A DNA stretch of 64,000 nucleotides from an uncultured Olsenella sp. (GTDB lineage: Bacteria; Actinomycetota; Coriobacteriia; Coriobacteriales; Atopobiaceae): positions 82,273-146,272 of the forward strand of contig ONBR01000008.1 in NCBI GenBank assembly GCA_900316105.1, written 5' to 3'. Positions within the stretch are counted from its first letter, which is position 1. The number at the start of each line of letters is the position of its first letter. A model generated the notes under the pieces. The model saw only the letters and a program-made list of their open reading frames with translations, did not search any database and was not told where the DNA came from. The position numbers were made by a program, and so were the translations under genes. Of the stretch, positions 14,513 through 22,928 are shown one piece after another.

Positions 14513-16267
14513 ATGGGTCACGTCCACCTATCCACGGTCGGTCAGCGCACGGGATGCAGGTTCCTCCCTGCCCTGATGGCCCTCATCGTCTGCGCCTGCC
14601 TCCTGGTCCTGCCGGCCTGCGGGTCGGATGATGCGGGCGGTGGCACGAACGCCGGTGGCACGACCACGGCCTCCCAGGTCACGACCTCCCATGACACCCA
14701 GATAGCCACCCAGGGCAAGGTCCAGACCTTCACACCCAAAGACCCCAACGGGACCACCTTGGTCATAGCCTCGGGCTCCGAGAACAAGGAGGCCCAGGAC
14801 GCCATAGCCCTGGCCTGCTCCCAGTCCCACGTGACCGTCGAGCTTCACTACATGGGCTCCGTCGACATCATGAACCTCCTGGCAGACGGCGCCCAGGACT
14901 ACGACGCCGTGTGGCCCGCCAGCTCCATCTGGATCTCCATGGGCGACAGCCAGCACCTGGTGAAGGACCAGCAGTCCACCTCCACCACCCCCATCGTCCT
15001 GGGCGTCTCCCAGCAGAAGGTCAGGGACCTTGGATGGACTTCCCAGGACGGCGCCACCATCTCGGTCACCACTGCCGACATCCTCCAGGCCGTCCGCGAG
15101 GGCAAGCTCTCCTTTGCCATGACCAGCGCCACCCAATCAAACTCCGGCGCCTCCGCCTACCTAGCCTTCCTGACCGCCTTGGCCGGCAAGGACCAGCCCC
15201 TGACCTCCCAGGACCTGGACGACCAGGCTCTCCAGAACGACATGAAGTCCCTCCTGGCGGGCCAGGACCGGTCCTCGGGCTCCTCGGACTGGCTCAAGGA
15301 CCTCATGGTCCAGTCCCCTGGCAAGCATGACGCCATGATCAACTACGAGTCCCTGGTCATCGCTGCCAACAAGGAGCTGACGGCCGCCGGCCAGGACCCC
15401 CTGGTCGCCGTCTACCCCGCTGACGGCATAGCCGTCTCCGACTCTCCCCTGGGCTACCTGGACCACGGCCAGGACAGGGAGGAGGCCTTCAAGGGCTTCC
15501 AGGACGCCCTTGCCTCCGATGACGCCAAGCTGGAGCTGGAGCGAGCGGGCAGGCGGTGCGGCCTGGGCGGCAAGCTGACCCACGCCGACGACAGCCAGGT
15601 CCAGGAGGCCTTTAGGGCCGACTGGGGTATCACTCAGGACGCCTCGGTCCTGCGCACGGCCCCCCTTCCCTCCGCGGACGTGATGCGCCAGGCCCTCACC
15701 CTCTACCAGACGGCCCTGCGCAAGCCCGCCTACACCATCTGGGTGGTCGACTACTCGGGCAGCATGGTCGGAGCCGGCAAGGACGGTGTGGTCCAGGGTC
15801 TCAGCCTGGCGCTAGACCCCACTCAGGCCTCCTCCTACCTGATCCAGCCCGCCGAGGGCGACGTGAACGTCCTCATCCCCTTCAACAACAAAGTGATCGA
15901 CGACGTCCGCGCGGACGGCACGGACACCCAGAACCTGCTGACGCGCGCCCAGACCACCGAGGCCCATGGCGGTACCAACATGTATGCGGGCCTGCTTAAG
16001 GCCCTGGACGACCTTCCCCAGGACGTCGGCTCCTACAACGTGGCCATCGTGCTCATGTCGGACGGCCAGTCCCTGACCACGGACGCCAAAAACTTCCAGG
16101 AGGCCTACCAGAGCCTGGGCCTGGACGTGCCAATCTTTCCCATCATGTTCGCCGATGCGGATGACTCCCAGCTCAAGCCCCTGGCGGAGATGTCGGGCGG
16201 CAAGCTCTTTGACGGACGGTCGGAAGACCTCGCGGCCACCTTCCGCGAAGTGAAGGGATACAACTGA
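14513..16267 (+). CDS. Lipoprotein: solute-binding domain fused to VWA domain
   Basis: 584 residues. A signal peptide ends in lipobox LPAC with Cys36. After a Thr/Ser/Gly linker, residues about 80-385 look like a type 2 periplasmic binding domain (TLVIASGSENKEAQDAIALA, DYDAVWPASSIWISMGDSQ, TSATQSNSGASAYLAFLTAL). Residues about 405-584 form a von Willebrand A domain with MIDAS motif DYSGSM (about 413-418), then HGGTNMYAGLLKAL and VLMSDGQS. The mature protein should sit on the outer membrane face, bind a ligand or metal and engage partners through the VWA domain. The next gene starts on the last base of this stop codon. With XpaC-like, second binding-protein and TelA-like genes it forms one coupled operon. 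Confidence 0.8.
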   Translation: MGHVHLSTVGQRTGCRFLPALMALIVCACLLVLPACGSDDAGGGTNAGGTTTASQVTTSHDTQIATQGKVQTFTPKDPNGTTLVIASGSENKEAQDAIALACSQSHVTVELHYMGSVDIMNLLADGAQDYDAVWPASSIWISMGDSQHLVKDQQSTSTTPIVLGVSQQKVRDLGWTSQDGATISVTTADILQAVREGKLSFAMTSATQSNSGASAYLAFLTALAGKDQPLTSQDLDDQALQNDMKSLLAGQDRSSGSSDWLKDLMVQSPGKHDAMINYESLVIAANKELTAAGQDPLVAVYPADGIAVSDSPLGYLDHGQDREEAFKGFQDALASDDAKLELERAGRRCGLGGKLTHADDSQVQEAFRADWGITQDASVLRTAPLPSADVMRQALTLYQTALRKPAYTIWVVDYSGSMVGAGKDGVVQGLSLALDPTQASSYLIQPAEGDVNVLIPFNNKVIDDVRADGTDTQNLLTRAQTTEAHGGTNMYAGLLKALDDLPQDVGSYNVAIVLMSDGQSLTTDAKNFQEAYQSLGLDVPIFPIMFADADDSQLKPLAEMSGGKLFDGRSEDLAATFREVKGYN

Positions 16268-16935
16268 TGGCAGTTGCCTTGGGCATAGTGGCAGGACTTC
16301 TCCTGGGCGGCGTCAGTATCGCCCTCCTGCCAGGCATGGTCGGCGTGGTGGTGGGCATGGCAGCGGCAGCCCTGGCCTACGTGGGGGTCTCCTACCTGGC
16401 CACCCCCGAGCGCAGGCTGGGGGGCCAGGCCGCGTCCCTCCTGCCCAACGGCGAGTCCATATCGGCCACCCTGGAGCGCGGCGAGACCCTCGCGTCGCGT
16501 CTGTCCAAGACGGCTGGCTCCCTGCGCGACGGGGACGTCCGCTATGCAGTCGGACGGCTTGCCGACGCCCTCAAGAAACTGACCCACTATGTGGAGGACA
16601 ATCCCGCCGCCCACAAGCAGCTGGCCCACTTCCTCAACGTCTACGCCGACCAGTGCGCCTCCGTCCTGGACAGCTGGCGGGCCCTGGAGGGGTCCCAGGA
16701 CCAGGGAAACCTGGCCGAGGCCAAGGATGACGTCCTTTTGGCCCTCAAGGGTCTGACGGACGCCGTGAACGGCGAGCTGGGCCAGGCAACCGACGCCCAC
16801 GTAGCCCAGATCGAGGCCAGCCAGGAGGCCATCAAGCGGCTCGTGGCCATGGACGGCTACGGGGTGGGCAGCCCATCCGAGCCTACCACTCCGGACGGGG
16901 CAGACCAGATCGACGAAGGAGGCGTCTCCTCATGA
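16267..16935 (+). CDS. XpaC-like membrane protein
   Basis: 222 residues. Two adjacent hydrophobic segments at the N-terminus (about 2-22 and 24-45) are followed by a helical cytoplasmic domain (about 60-195; LASRLSKTAGSLRDGDVRYA, HYVEDNPAAHKQLAHFLNVY) and an acidic tail. This fits the XpaC family, named for 5-bromo-4-chloroindolyl phosphate hydrolysis, whose members are regularly encoded beside TelA proteins and have no proven enzyme activity. Start and stop both overlap neighbours (TGATG at 16265-16269 and ATGA at 16932-16935), so translation is coupled in both directions and the product probably forms a fixed complex with them. Confidence 0.65.
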   Translation: MAVALGIVAGLLLGGVSIALLPGMVGVVVGMAAAALAYVGVSYLATPERRLGGQAASLLPNGESISATLERGETLASRLSKTAGSLRDGDVRYAVGRLADALKKLTHYVEDNPAAHKQLAHFLNVYADQCASVLDSWRALEGSQDQGNLAEAKDDVLLALKGLTDAVNGELGQATDAHVAQIEASQEAIKRLVAMDGYGVGSPSEPTTPDGADQIDEGGVSS

Positions 16936-18035
16936 GCATGAGTAGAAACAAGCTGATCGGCCTGGTGGCAGTGGTCCTGGCTGTGGGAATCATCGGGGGT
17001 GTCTATGCCTGGAGGCAGGCCCAACCCGCGCCCGTGGAGCCCGAGCCGCCGGCCGTCCCCTCCGTCGTCAAGGGCTACCTGGGCGGCGAAAAGATCAGTC
17101 TCTTCGAGGACCAGGCCTTCCAGGACCTTGCCAGCCAGTCGGGCCTGGACATCCAGTACAAGAAGGCCGGCTCCCTGGCCATGATGGACGCGGACCTGAC
17201 GGGCATGGACTACCTCTTTCCCTCATCGCGAGCGGCGGTGGACTACGGTGCCTCCAAGGGAGTGACCTCCGGCGACAAGGACATCGTCTTCAACTCCCCC
17301 ATCGTCATCTACACCTACCGGGACGTTGCGGACTCCCTGGTTGCCTCGGGGCTCATGTCCAAGGACGGCGAGGTCTACAGCCTGGACGTGTCCCAGGCCG
17401 TGACGGCCATGGCCCAGGACAAGACCTGGGCCGACGTGGGCTGGGCGCGGGGCTATGGGCAGTTCCGGATTGACTCCACGGACCCCACCCAGTCCAACAG
17501 CGGCAACGAGTGGGCGGCCCTGGTGGCAACGGTCCTCAACGGGGGACAACCCGCTACCGTGGACAGCATCAACCGCGACAAGGATGCCATCCTGGACATC
17601 TTCTCGAAGTCGGGCTGGATGGAAACCTCCTCCGAAGACTCCTTCGAGCAGTTCCTGACCCTGGGCGAGGGGTCCAAGCCCATGATGGTAGGTTACGAGT
17701 CCCAGATCCTGGACCTGGCGGTAAACAAGCCCGACCTCTACGCCCAGGCCAAGGACGACGTGGTGATCGTCTATCCCACACCGACGGTCTGGTCCACGCA
17801 CGTGGTCATGCCCTTGGACGAGGCAGGCGTCAGGCTCCGCGACTTCCTCAAGTCCGAGGATGTCCAGAAGCTTGCCTGGGAGCGCCACGGGTTCCGGACG
17901 GCCTCCTACGCGGCGGCCAGCTCGACCGACCAGTTTGGCGTGCCTGGCGTGACCGGGCAGGTGGGGGCAGCCGTGGAGCTTCCCTCAACCGACGCCATGT
18001 CCAGACTCATCGAGCTTCTTGCCAACAAGCAATAG
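16932..18035 (+). CDS. Membrane-anchored solute-binding-like protein
   Basis: 367 residues. One N-terminal hydrophobic segment (about 7-26) has no lipobox Cys, so it is a signal anchor or cleaved signal, followed by a Pro/Glu spacer. The domain resembles the binding half of the upstream VWA lipoprotein: VVKGYLGGEKISLFED start, DYLFPSSRAAVDYGAS, RIDSTDPTQSNSGNEWAALV (compare TSATQSNSGASAYLAFLTAL upstream), FGVPGVTGQ near the end. The shared TQSNSG block suggests both domains descend from one duplication. It is neither linked to a permease nor to an ATPase, so it probably works as an extracellular sensing or assembly component of this cassette rather than in transport. Confidence 0.7.
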   Translation: MSMSRNKLIGLVAVVLAVGIIGGVYAWRQAQPAPVEPEPPAVPSVVKGYLGGEKISLFEDQAFQDLASQSGLDIQYKKAGSLAMMDADLTGMDYLFPSSRAAVDYGASKGVTSGDKDIVFNSPIVIYTYRDVADSLVASGLMSKDGEVYSLDVSQAVTAMAQDKTWADVGWARGYGQFRIDSTDPTQSNSGNEWAALVATVLNGGQPATVDSINRDKDAILDIFSKSGWMETSSEDSFEQFLTLGEGSKPMMVGYESQILDLAVNKPDLYAQAKDDVVIVYPTPTVWSTHVVMPLDEAGVRLRDFLKSEDVQKLAWERHGFRTASYAAASSTDQFGVPGVTGQVGAAVELPSTDAMSRLIELLANKQ

Positions 18036-18102
18036 CCATAGGGCCCCGGGGGCGGGCGCGGTCCCCGGAACAGTCAGACACGCGCGAACACGAGGAGGAA
18101 GC

Positions 18103-19257
18103 ATGGCAGACACGAAGGAAGAGTCCAAGGCACCCACCGTCTCCCTGGAGTCCCTGATGGGATCGGCGTCGAGGCCCGCAACGACCGAGCTGGTTCCCGC
18201 CAAGCAGGTGGAGTCCCAGGTGACCAAGGCCATCTCGGGCCTGAGCCCCGAGGATCAGCAGAAGGCCGATCAGATCGCCCGGACCATCGACTTCGGCCAG
18301 GCGGCCATCGAGCAGACCTACGCCGCCGACGCCCAGCGGAGCATGGCCGACTTCTCGGACACGGTCCTGGCCAAGGTCCAGAGCAAGGACACGGGCGACG
18401 CGGGCAAGCTCCTGCGGGAGCTCGTGGTGACCGTGGACGAGTCCGACCTCTCGGGCATAAAGAAGGTCCCCATCCTGGGCACCGTGGTGGTCAAGATCGA
18501 CCAGCTCCGCAGGGAGTATCAGAAGGTCACGCCCCAGATTGATGACATCGTGGGCAAGCTGGAGCGCAACCAGGCCCAGATGGTCTCGGACATCGCCCTC
18601 TATGACAAGCTCTACGACCGCAGCGTCGCCCAGTACCGGCAGCTCAAGATCTACGTCGCGGCCGGCCACCAGGCCCTGGACACCTTCCGGGCCGACCAGC
18701 TGCCCCGCCTGGAGCAAGAGGCCCAGGAGTCGGGCGACCCCATGGCCAGCCAGGTCCTCAAGGACTTCAAGGCCAAGCTCGAGCGCTTCGACAAGCACCT
18801 GGACGACCTCGACCGAGTGAGCGTGGTAGCCCTCCAGTCCTGCCCCCAGATCAAGATCCTCCAGGCCGCCGACCAGGTCATCGTGGACAAGATCAACACC
18901 ACCGTCACCATGACCATCCCCCTGTGGAAGAGCCAGATGGTCATCGCCCTGGGCCTGGAGAACCAGCGTCAGGCACTGGAGCTCCAGAAGAACGTGGACG
19001 ATGTGACCAACAAGCTCCTGAAGCAGAACGCCCAGGCCCTCCACCAGGGGGCCGTGGACACAGCCAAGGCCAACCAGCGGGGCGCCGTGGACGTGGAGAC
19101 CCTCCAGGAAGTCAACGACCAGCTGATCTCCACCATCAAGGACACCATCCAGATCCAGGAGGAGGGCCGTGCCCAACGGGCCGATGCCCAGGTCAAGATG
19201 AGGCAGATGGAGGCCGACCTGAAGGCCGCCCTCATGGAGCAGGCCCAGAGCCTCTAA
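18103..19257 (+). CDS. TelA/KlaA-like toxic anion resistance protein
   Basis: 384 residues, soluble and strongly helical. The middle and C-terminal parts carry the TelA signature: VTVDESDLSGIKKVPILGT, VKIDQLRREYQKVTPQIDDI, LYDKLYDRSVAQYRQLKIYV, TTVTMTIPLWKSQMVIALGL. TelA proteins were linked to tellurite resistance and belong to wider stress and membrane systems with TerD, XpaC and VWA partners. The start is ATG 18103, preceded by a strong GAGGAGG; the frame extends further upstream without coding character. It lies 67 bases after the preceding stop, the only gap in the four-gene cassette, and is followed by a hairpin terminator. Confidence 0.85.
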   Translation: MADTKEESKAPTVSLESLMGSASRPATTELVPAKQVESQVTKAISGLSPEDQQKADQIARTIDFGQAAIEQTYAADAQRSMADFSDTVLAKVQSKDTGDAGKLLRELVVTVDESDLSGIKKVPILGTVVVKIDQLRREYQKVTPQIDDIVGKLERNQAQMVSDIALYDKLYDRSVAQYRQLKIYVAAGHQALDTFRADQLPRLEQEAQESGDPMASQVLKDFKAKLERFDKHLDDLDRVSVVALQSCPQIKILQAADQVIVDKINTTVTMTIPLWKSQMVIALGLENQRQALELQKNVDDVTNKLLKQNAQALHQGAVDTAKANQRGAVDVETLQEVNDQLISTIKDTIQIQEEGRAQRADAQVKMRQMEADLKAALMEQAQSL

Positions 19258-19333
19258 GGCAGACGAGTCGACAGGCCCTGACGGGCAGAGGACACCCTTG
19301 TCTATTGATTCGGAAGCCTCAGCACCGCACGTT

Positions 19334-19369
19334 AGGGCGGCAGGGAGCGCGACCTCCCCGCCGCCCTTT
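19334..19369 (+). terminator. Terminator of the VWA-XpaC-TelA operon
   Basis: AGGGCGGCAGGGAG, CGCGA, CCTCCCCGCCGCCCT form a long GC-rich stem followed by TTTGCC. It lies about 75 bp after the TelA-like stop and before galE. Confidence 0.7.
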
Positions 19370-19484
19370 GCCATCCAACGGCCCCGTCTCCCCACCGCGC
19401 GGTCTTCACACCCACCCCCTATACTGGGAGGTCCTGCACGCATATCCCAGGCCCCGCGGCCGCACACACGAAGGGACACATCAC

Positions 19485-20540
19485 ATGAGCAAGACCCTTG
19501 ACCCCAAAGACACCTGCGTCCTGGTCACCGGCGGCGCCGGATTCATAGGCTCCCACACCGTCGTGGAGCTCCTCCAGGATGGCTACCAGGTCGTCGTCGT
19601 GGACGACCTCTCCAACGCCTCCGAGAAGGTCCTCGACCGCATCGACACCATCGTGGGCGAGGAGGCCTCCGAGCGCCTGACCTTCTACCGCGCCGACGTG
19701 AACGACCGCGAGGCCCTGGAGTGCGTCTTCGACGAGAACCCCATCTCCCGCGTCATCCACTTCGCCGGCTTCAAGGCCGTCGGCGAGTCCGTCTCCAAGC
19801 CCATCGAGTACTACTCCAACAACCTGGGCAACACCCTGACCCTGGTGGACGTCATGCGCGAGCACGACTGCAAGGACATCATCTTCTCCTCCTCCGCCAC
19901 GGTCTACGGAGACCCCGACTCCCTGCCCCTGACCGAGCAGAGCCCAAAGAAGCCCGCCACCAACCCCTATGGCTGGACCAAGTGGATGATCGAGCAGATC
20001 CTGACTGACCTCCATACCGCCGACCCCGAGTGGAACGTCGTCCTCCTGCGCTACTTCAACCCCATCGGAGCCCACCCCTCGGGACTCATGGGCGAGGACC
20101 CCAAGGGCATCCCCAACAACCTCCTGCCCTACGTGGCCCAGGTGGCCGTGGGCAAGCGCGAGTGCGTCCACGTCTTTGGCAATGACTACGACACCCCCGA
20201 TGGCACGGGCGTCCGCGACTACATCCACGTGATGGACCTGGCCTCTGGCCACGCAGCCGCCCTGAAGTGGATGAACGGCAAGACCGGCGTCGAGATCTTC
20301 AACCTGGGCACCGGCAAGGGCACCTCCGTCCTCCAGATCGTCAAGGCCTTCTCCAAGGCATGCGGGCGTGAGCTCCCCTATCAGATCGACCCCCGTCGTC
20401 CTGGCGACGTCACGGCCAACTACGCCGACTGCTCCAAGGCCAAGGAGCAGATGGGCTGGGAGGCCAAGTACGACATCGATGACATGTGCCGCGACTCCTG
20501 GAACTGGCAGTCAAAGAACCCCAACGGCTACGCAGACTAG
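19485..20540 (+). CDS. galE: UDP-glucose 4-epimerase
   Basis: 351 residues, typical length. The NAD-binding start is LVTGGAGFIGSHTVVELLQ. FSSSATVYG carries the catalytic Ser region and NPYGWTKWMIEQ the YxxxK pair. LLRYFNPIGAHPSGLMGEDP and GTGVRDYIHVMDLASGHAAAL are the sugar-nucleotide binding blocks. It interconverts UDP-glucose and UDP-galactose for galactose use and for wall and surface glycans. The frame is open far upstream through the TelA gene; ATG 19485 with AAGGGA upstream is the real start. It is followed after 104 bp by a polyprenyl synthetase gene, possibly co-transcribed. Confidence 0.95.
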   Translation: MSKTLDPKDTCVLVTGGAGFIGSHTVVELLQDGYQVVVVDDLSNASEKVLDRIDTIVGEEASERLTFYRADVNDREALECVFDENPISRVIHFAGFKAVGESVSKPIEYYSNNLGNTLTLVDVMREHDCKDIIFSSSATVYGDPDSLPLTEQSPKKPATNPYGWTKWMIEQILTDLHTADPEWNVVLLRYFNPIGAHPSGLMGEDPKGIPNNLLPYVAQVAVGKRECVHVFGNDYDTPDGTGVRDYIHVMDLASGHAAALKWMNGKTGVEIFNLGTGKGTSVLQIVKAFSKACGRELPYQIDPRRPGDVTANYADCSKAKEQMGWEAKYDIDDMCRDSWNWQSKNPNGYAD

Positions 20541-20644
20541 TCGTCCGGCCACGCCGGCCCACCTCCACGGTAGGGTCGGCGCTTTTCTCCCAGACCCCAT
20601 CATGCAACTCGTCGGCACACAGAGCAGGAAGAGAGACGACCACC

Positions 20645-21700
20645 ATGGCAGTCGCATCACAGAACTTCGTGACCTATCTGGAGCGTACGCGCCCCCTCGT
20701 CGAGGCCTACCTGCAGGAGCACCAACCCCATGCGGCACAGGACCCCTCAGCCGGCAACGAGCGAGAGCAGGGGGACCTGGCCCGCTACCTCTATGACCCC
20801 CTGGCGCGCTTCACGGCCTCGGGCGGAAAGCGTATCCGTCCCGTCCTGACCCTGCTGGGCTGCGAGGCCGTGGGCGCCGACCCCAAGGCCGCCCTCTCCT
20901 GCGCCTGTGCCATCGAGGACTTCCAGTCCGCCGCCCTCATCCACGACGACATCGCCGACGAGGGTGAGCTTCGTCGTGGTGAGCCCTGCGTGCATGTACA
21001 GGAGGGTATCGGTGTTGCCATCAACGTGGGCGACCTGGCCCTAGTGACGGTCTTTGGCAAGGTCCTACGCGACACGAGCCTCCGCCATGGTCTGCGTACC
21101 CGCGCCCTGGGCGAGCTCCTGCTCATGGAGGAGCGCACCCTGGAAGGGCAGGCCCTGGACCTGGGCTGGGCCCGCGACGAGTGCTGGGACGTGACCGTGG
21201 AGGACTATCTCTACATGGCCACTCACAAGACGGCCTATTACTCTGCGGCCACACCCCTGGCCCTGGGGGCCATCTGTGGCGGAGCCGACGACCAAACCAT
21301 CGAGGGCCTGCGCGCCTTTGGTATGGACGCGGGACTGGCCTTCCAGCTCCAGGACGACCTGCTCAACCTGGTAGGCGACGCGGAGGCGCAGGGCAAGGAC
21401 TTCCGCAGCGACATCACGGAGGGAAAGAGGACCATGGCCGTCTGCTGGGCACTGGAGCAGCTCGAGCCGGGCGTGAGGGCAGAGCTCGTCTCGATTCTCT
21501 CGTCCGGAACCCACCAGCCAGACCAGCTCGCGCGTGCCGTCGAGCTCATGGAGCATTGTGGTGCCATCGCGGCAGTCCGCGGCAAGGCAGAGGAGCTCAC
21601 CCAGAGCGCCATTTCCCATCTGGATAGCGTGAAACTTGTGGAGGGCTACCGTCAGATACTGGAATCCATGGCACACTTCTTCGTGGAACGGGTAGCCTAG
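20645..21700 (+). CDS. Polyprenyl (isoprenyl) diphosphate synthase
   Basis: 351 residues, all-helical trans-prenyltransferase. GGKRIRPVLTLLGCEA opens the fold. The first Asp-rich motif is ALIHDDIADEGELRRG (DDIAD), ATHKTAYYS follows, and the second Asp-rich site is FQLQDDLLNLVGD. The last Asp of the usual DDxxD is replaced by Asn in this second site, which is common. It condenses isopentenyl diphosphate units to a C15-C50 chain, feeding quinone or carrier-lipid synthesis; chain length cannot be judged safely. AGGAAGAG lies upstream of ATG 20645. The gap to the next gene is 81 bp. Confidence 0.9.
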   Translation: MAVASQNFVTYLERTRPLVEAYLQEHQPHAAQDPSAGNEREQGDLARYLYDPLARFTASGGKRIRPVLTLLGCEAVGADPKAALSCACAIEDFQSAALIHDDIADEGELRRGEPCVHVQEGIGVAINVGDLALVTVFGKVLRDTSLRHGLRTRALGELLLMEERTLEGQALDLGWARDECWDVTVEDYLYMATHKTAYYSAATPLALGAICGGADDQTIEGLRAFGMDAGLAFQLQDDLLNLVGDAEAQGKDFRSDITEGKRTMAVCWALEQLEPGVRAELVSILSSGTHQPDQLARAVELMEHCGAIAAVRGKAEELTQSAISHLDSVKLVEGYRQILESMAHFFVERVA

Positions 21701-21781
21701 TCCGTGGGCGCAGCGGCGCCCTCCCACGACAGACATTTTTTCGCTGGCCACGAGGCTCAGATCGCGGCAAGGAGAGACACG

Positions 21782-22693
21782 ATGGAAGCAATCAGAGAAG
21801 GCGCGAGGGGCGCCGCAGTAGAGGACATCCAGGACAGGCTCGCATCCCTGGACTACCAGATTGACGCAGACGAGCGCGCAAGGCAGGAGTATGGTCACTC
21901 CACCGCCCAGGCCGTGGCGAAGTTCCGCCTGGATCACGACATCGCCCTAGGCACCGACGTAGACTCGGAGACCTGGATGGCCCTGGTGGACGAGTGCTAC
22001 CAGCTGGGTGACCGTACCCTTTACCTGCGCCTTCCCAACTTCCACGGCAACGACGTCAAGCAGCTCCAGGAGCGTCTGAACATCCTGGGCTTCTCTTGCG
22101 GCAAGGTCGACGGCTACTACGGCGTCTACACCGAGTCCGCGGTCAAGGAGTTCCAGGAAAGCCAGGGCTCCCTGGCAGACGGCATGGCGTTCCAGGACAC
22201 CTTTGACGACATCGAGCGTCTCCACCACGTGTGGGCTGGCAAGCCCGCCGCAGGTCCACACCCCATGGGTGGCATGGGCTTTGCCCGAGCCGCGGGCGTG
22301 CTGGACACCACCCAGATCTCCCTGACCGCCGAGGACCCGATCTCGCGCAACGTGGCGGGGCGCATCTGGAACCTGGCCACCGCCACCAGCGAGAAGAGCC
22401 GGCTGGACCTGGTGGACAGCGTGGCTGCCGCCCGTCCCGACGACAAGGTGGTCCTGGTCCTGGCCGCCTCGCCCCTGCCCCGGGGCAACACCATGCCCAG
22501 CATCATCATGGATGACATCGACACCCTTCCCCAGCGTCTGCGCACTGCCTGCGAGAGCTCGCGTGAGCCCGTGGCCGTTGTCCGCATCGAGCTTCCCATC
22601 GGCCTGGACTACGACGGCACCTTCACTACGGGAGACGCCCAGACCTTTGCTGTCATGCTCCTGGACGCCATCTGCGCAGCCTTCGACTACTAG
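21782..22693 (+). CDS. Protein with two peptidoglycan-binding (PG_binding_1) domains
   Basis: 303 residues with no signal peptide. Two PGRP-type repeats are visible: EGARGAAVEDIQDRLASLDY (residues about 5-70) and HGNDVKQLQERLNILGFSCG (about 88-145, with GKVDGYYGVYTESAVKEFQ). The C-terminal half (about 185-303) is an alpha/beta region with DDKVVLVLAASPLPRGNTMP and GTFTTGDAQTFAVMLLDAI, resembling the end of an amidase-like fold, though I see no zinc-ligand set. A cytoplasmic N-terminus without export signal is odd for a wall-binding protein. AAGGAG precedes ATG 21782. Downstream is a GC-rich hairpin. Confidence 0.75.
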   Translation: MEAIREGARGAAVEDIQDRLASLDYQIDADERARQEYGHSTAQAVAKFRLDHDIALGTDVDSETWMALVDECYQLGDRTLYLRLPNFHGNDVKQLQERLNILGFSCGKVDGYYGVYTESAVKEFQESQGSLADGMAFQDTFDDIERLHHVWAGKPAAGPHPMGGMGFARAAGVLDTTQISLTAEDPISRNVAGRIWNLATATSEKSRLDLVDSVAAARPDDKVVLVLAASPLPRGNTMPSIIMDDIDTLPQRLRTACESSREPVAVVRIELPIGLDYDGTFTTGDAQTFAVMLLDAICAAFDY

Positions 22694-22737
22694 CTCCTAG
22701 TCCGCGCTCCCAGCAAAAAAGAGAATCGCGACAGTCC

Positions 22738-22764
22738 GGGGAGGGGCCCACAGGGCCCCTCCCC
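22738..22764. terminator. GC-rich hairpin between convergent genes
   Basis: GGGGAGGGGCCC, ACA, GGGCCCCTCCCC form a perfect 12-bp stem. On the minus strand it is followed after a short distance by TCTCTTTTTTG, so it can terminate the glgP operon; on the plus strand the tail is CTTGTG. It can serve both converging units. 22766-22928 shows no gene. Confidence 0.7.
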
Positions 22765-22928
22765 CTTGTGTCCATGTGCGGCCGAAGCAGCAAGCACCGC
22801 CCCCAAGACTGGGTCCTTGGGACACCGCCGCCTACTTGGAAGGGGAAAGGATGGACGGTGCCCGCCGGGAGGCCAGGCCTAGGAGCGGTGCAAGGGAAAG
22901 GGGTAATCGCGCTTATGCCAGGCAGGCC

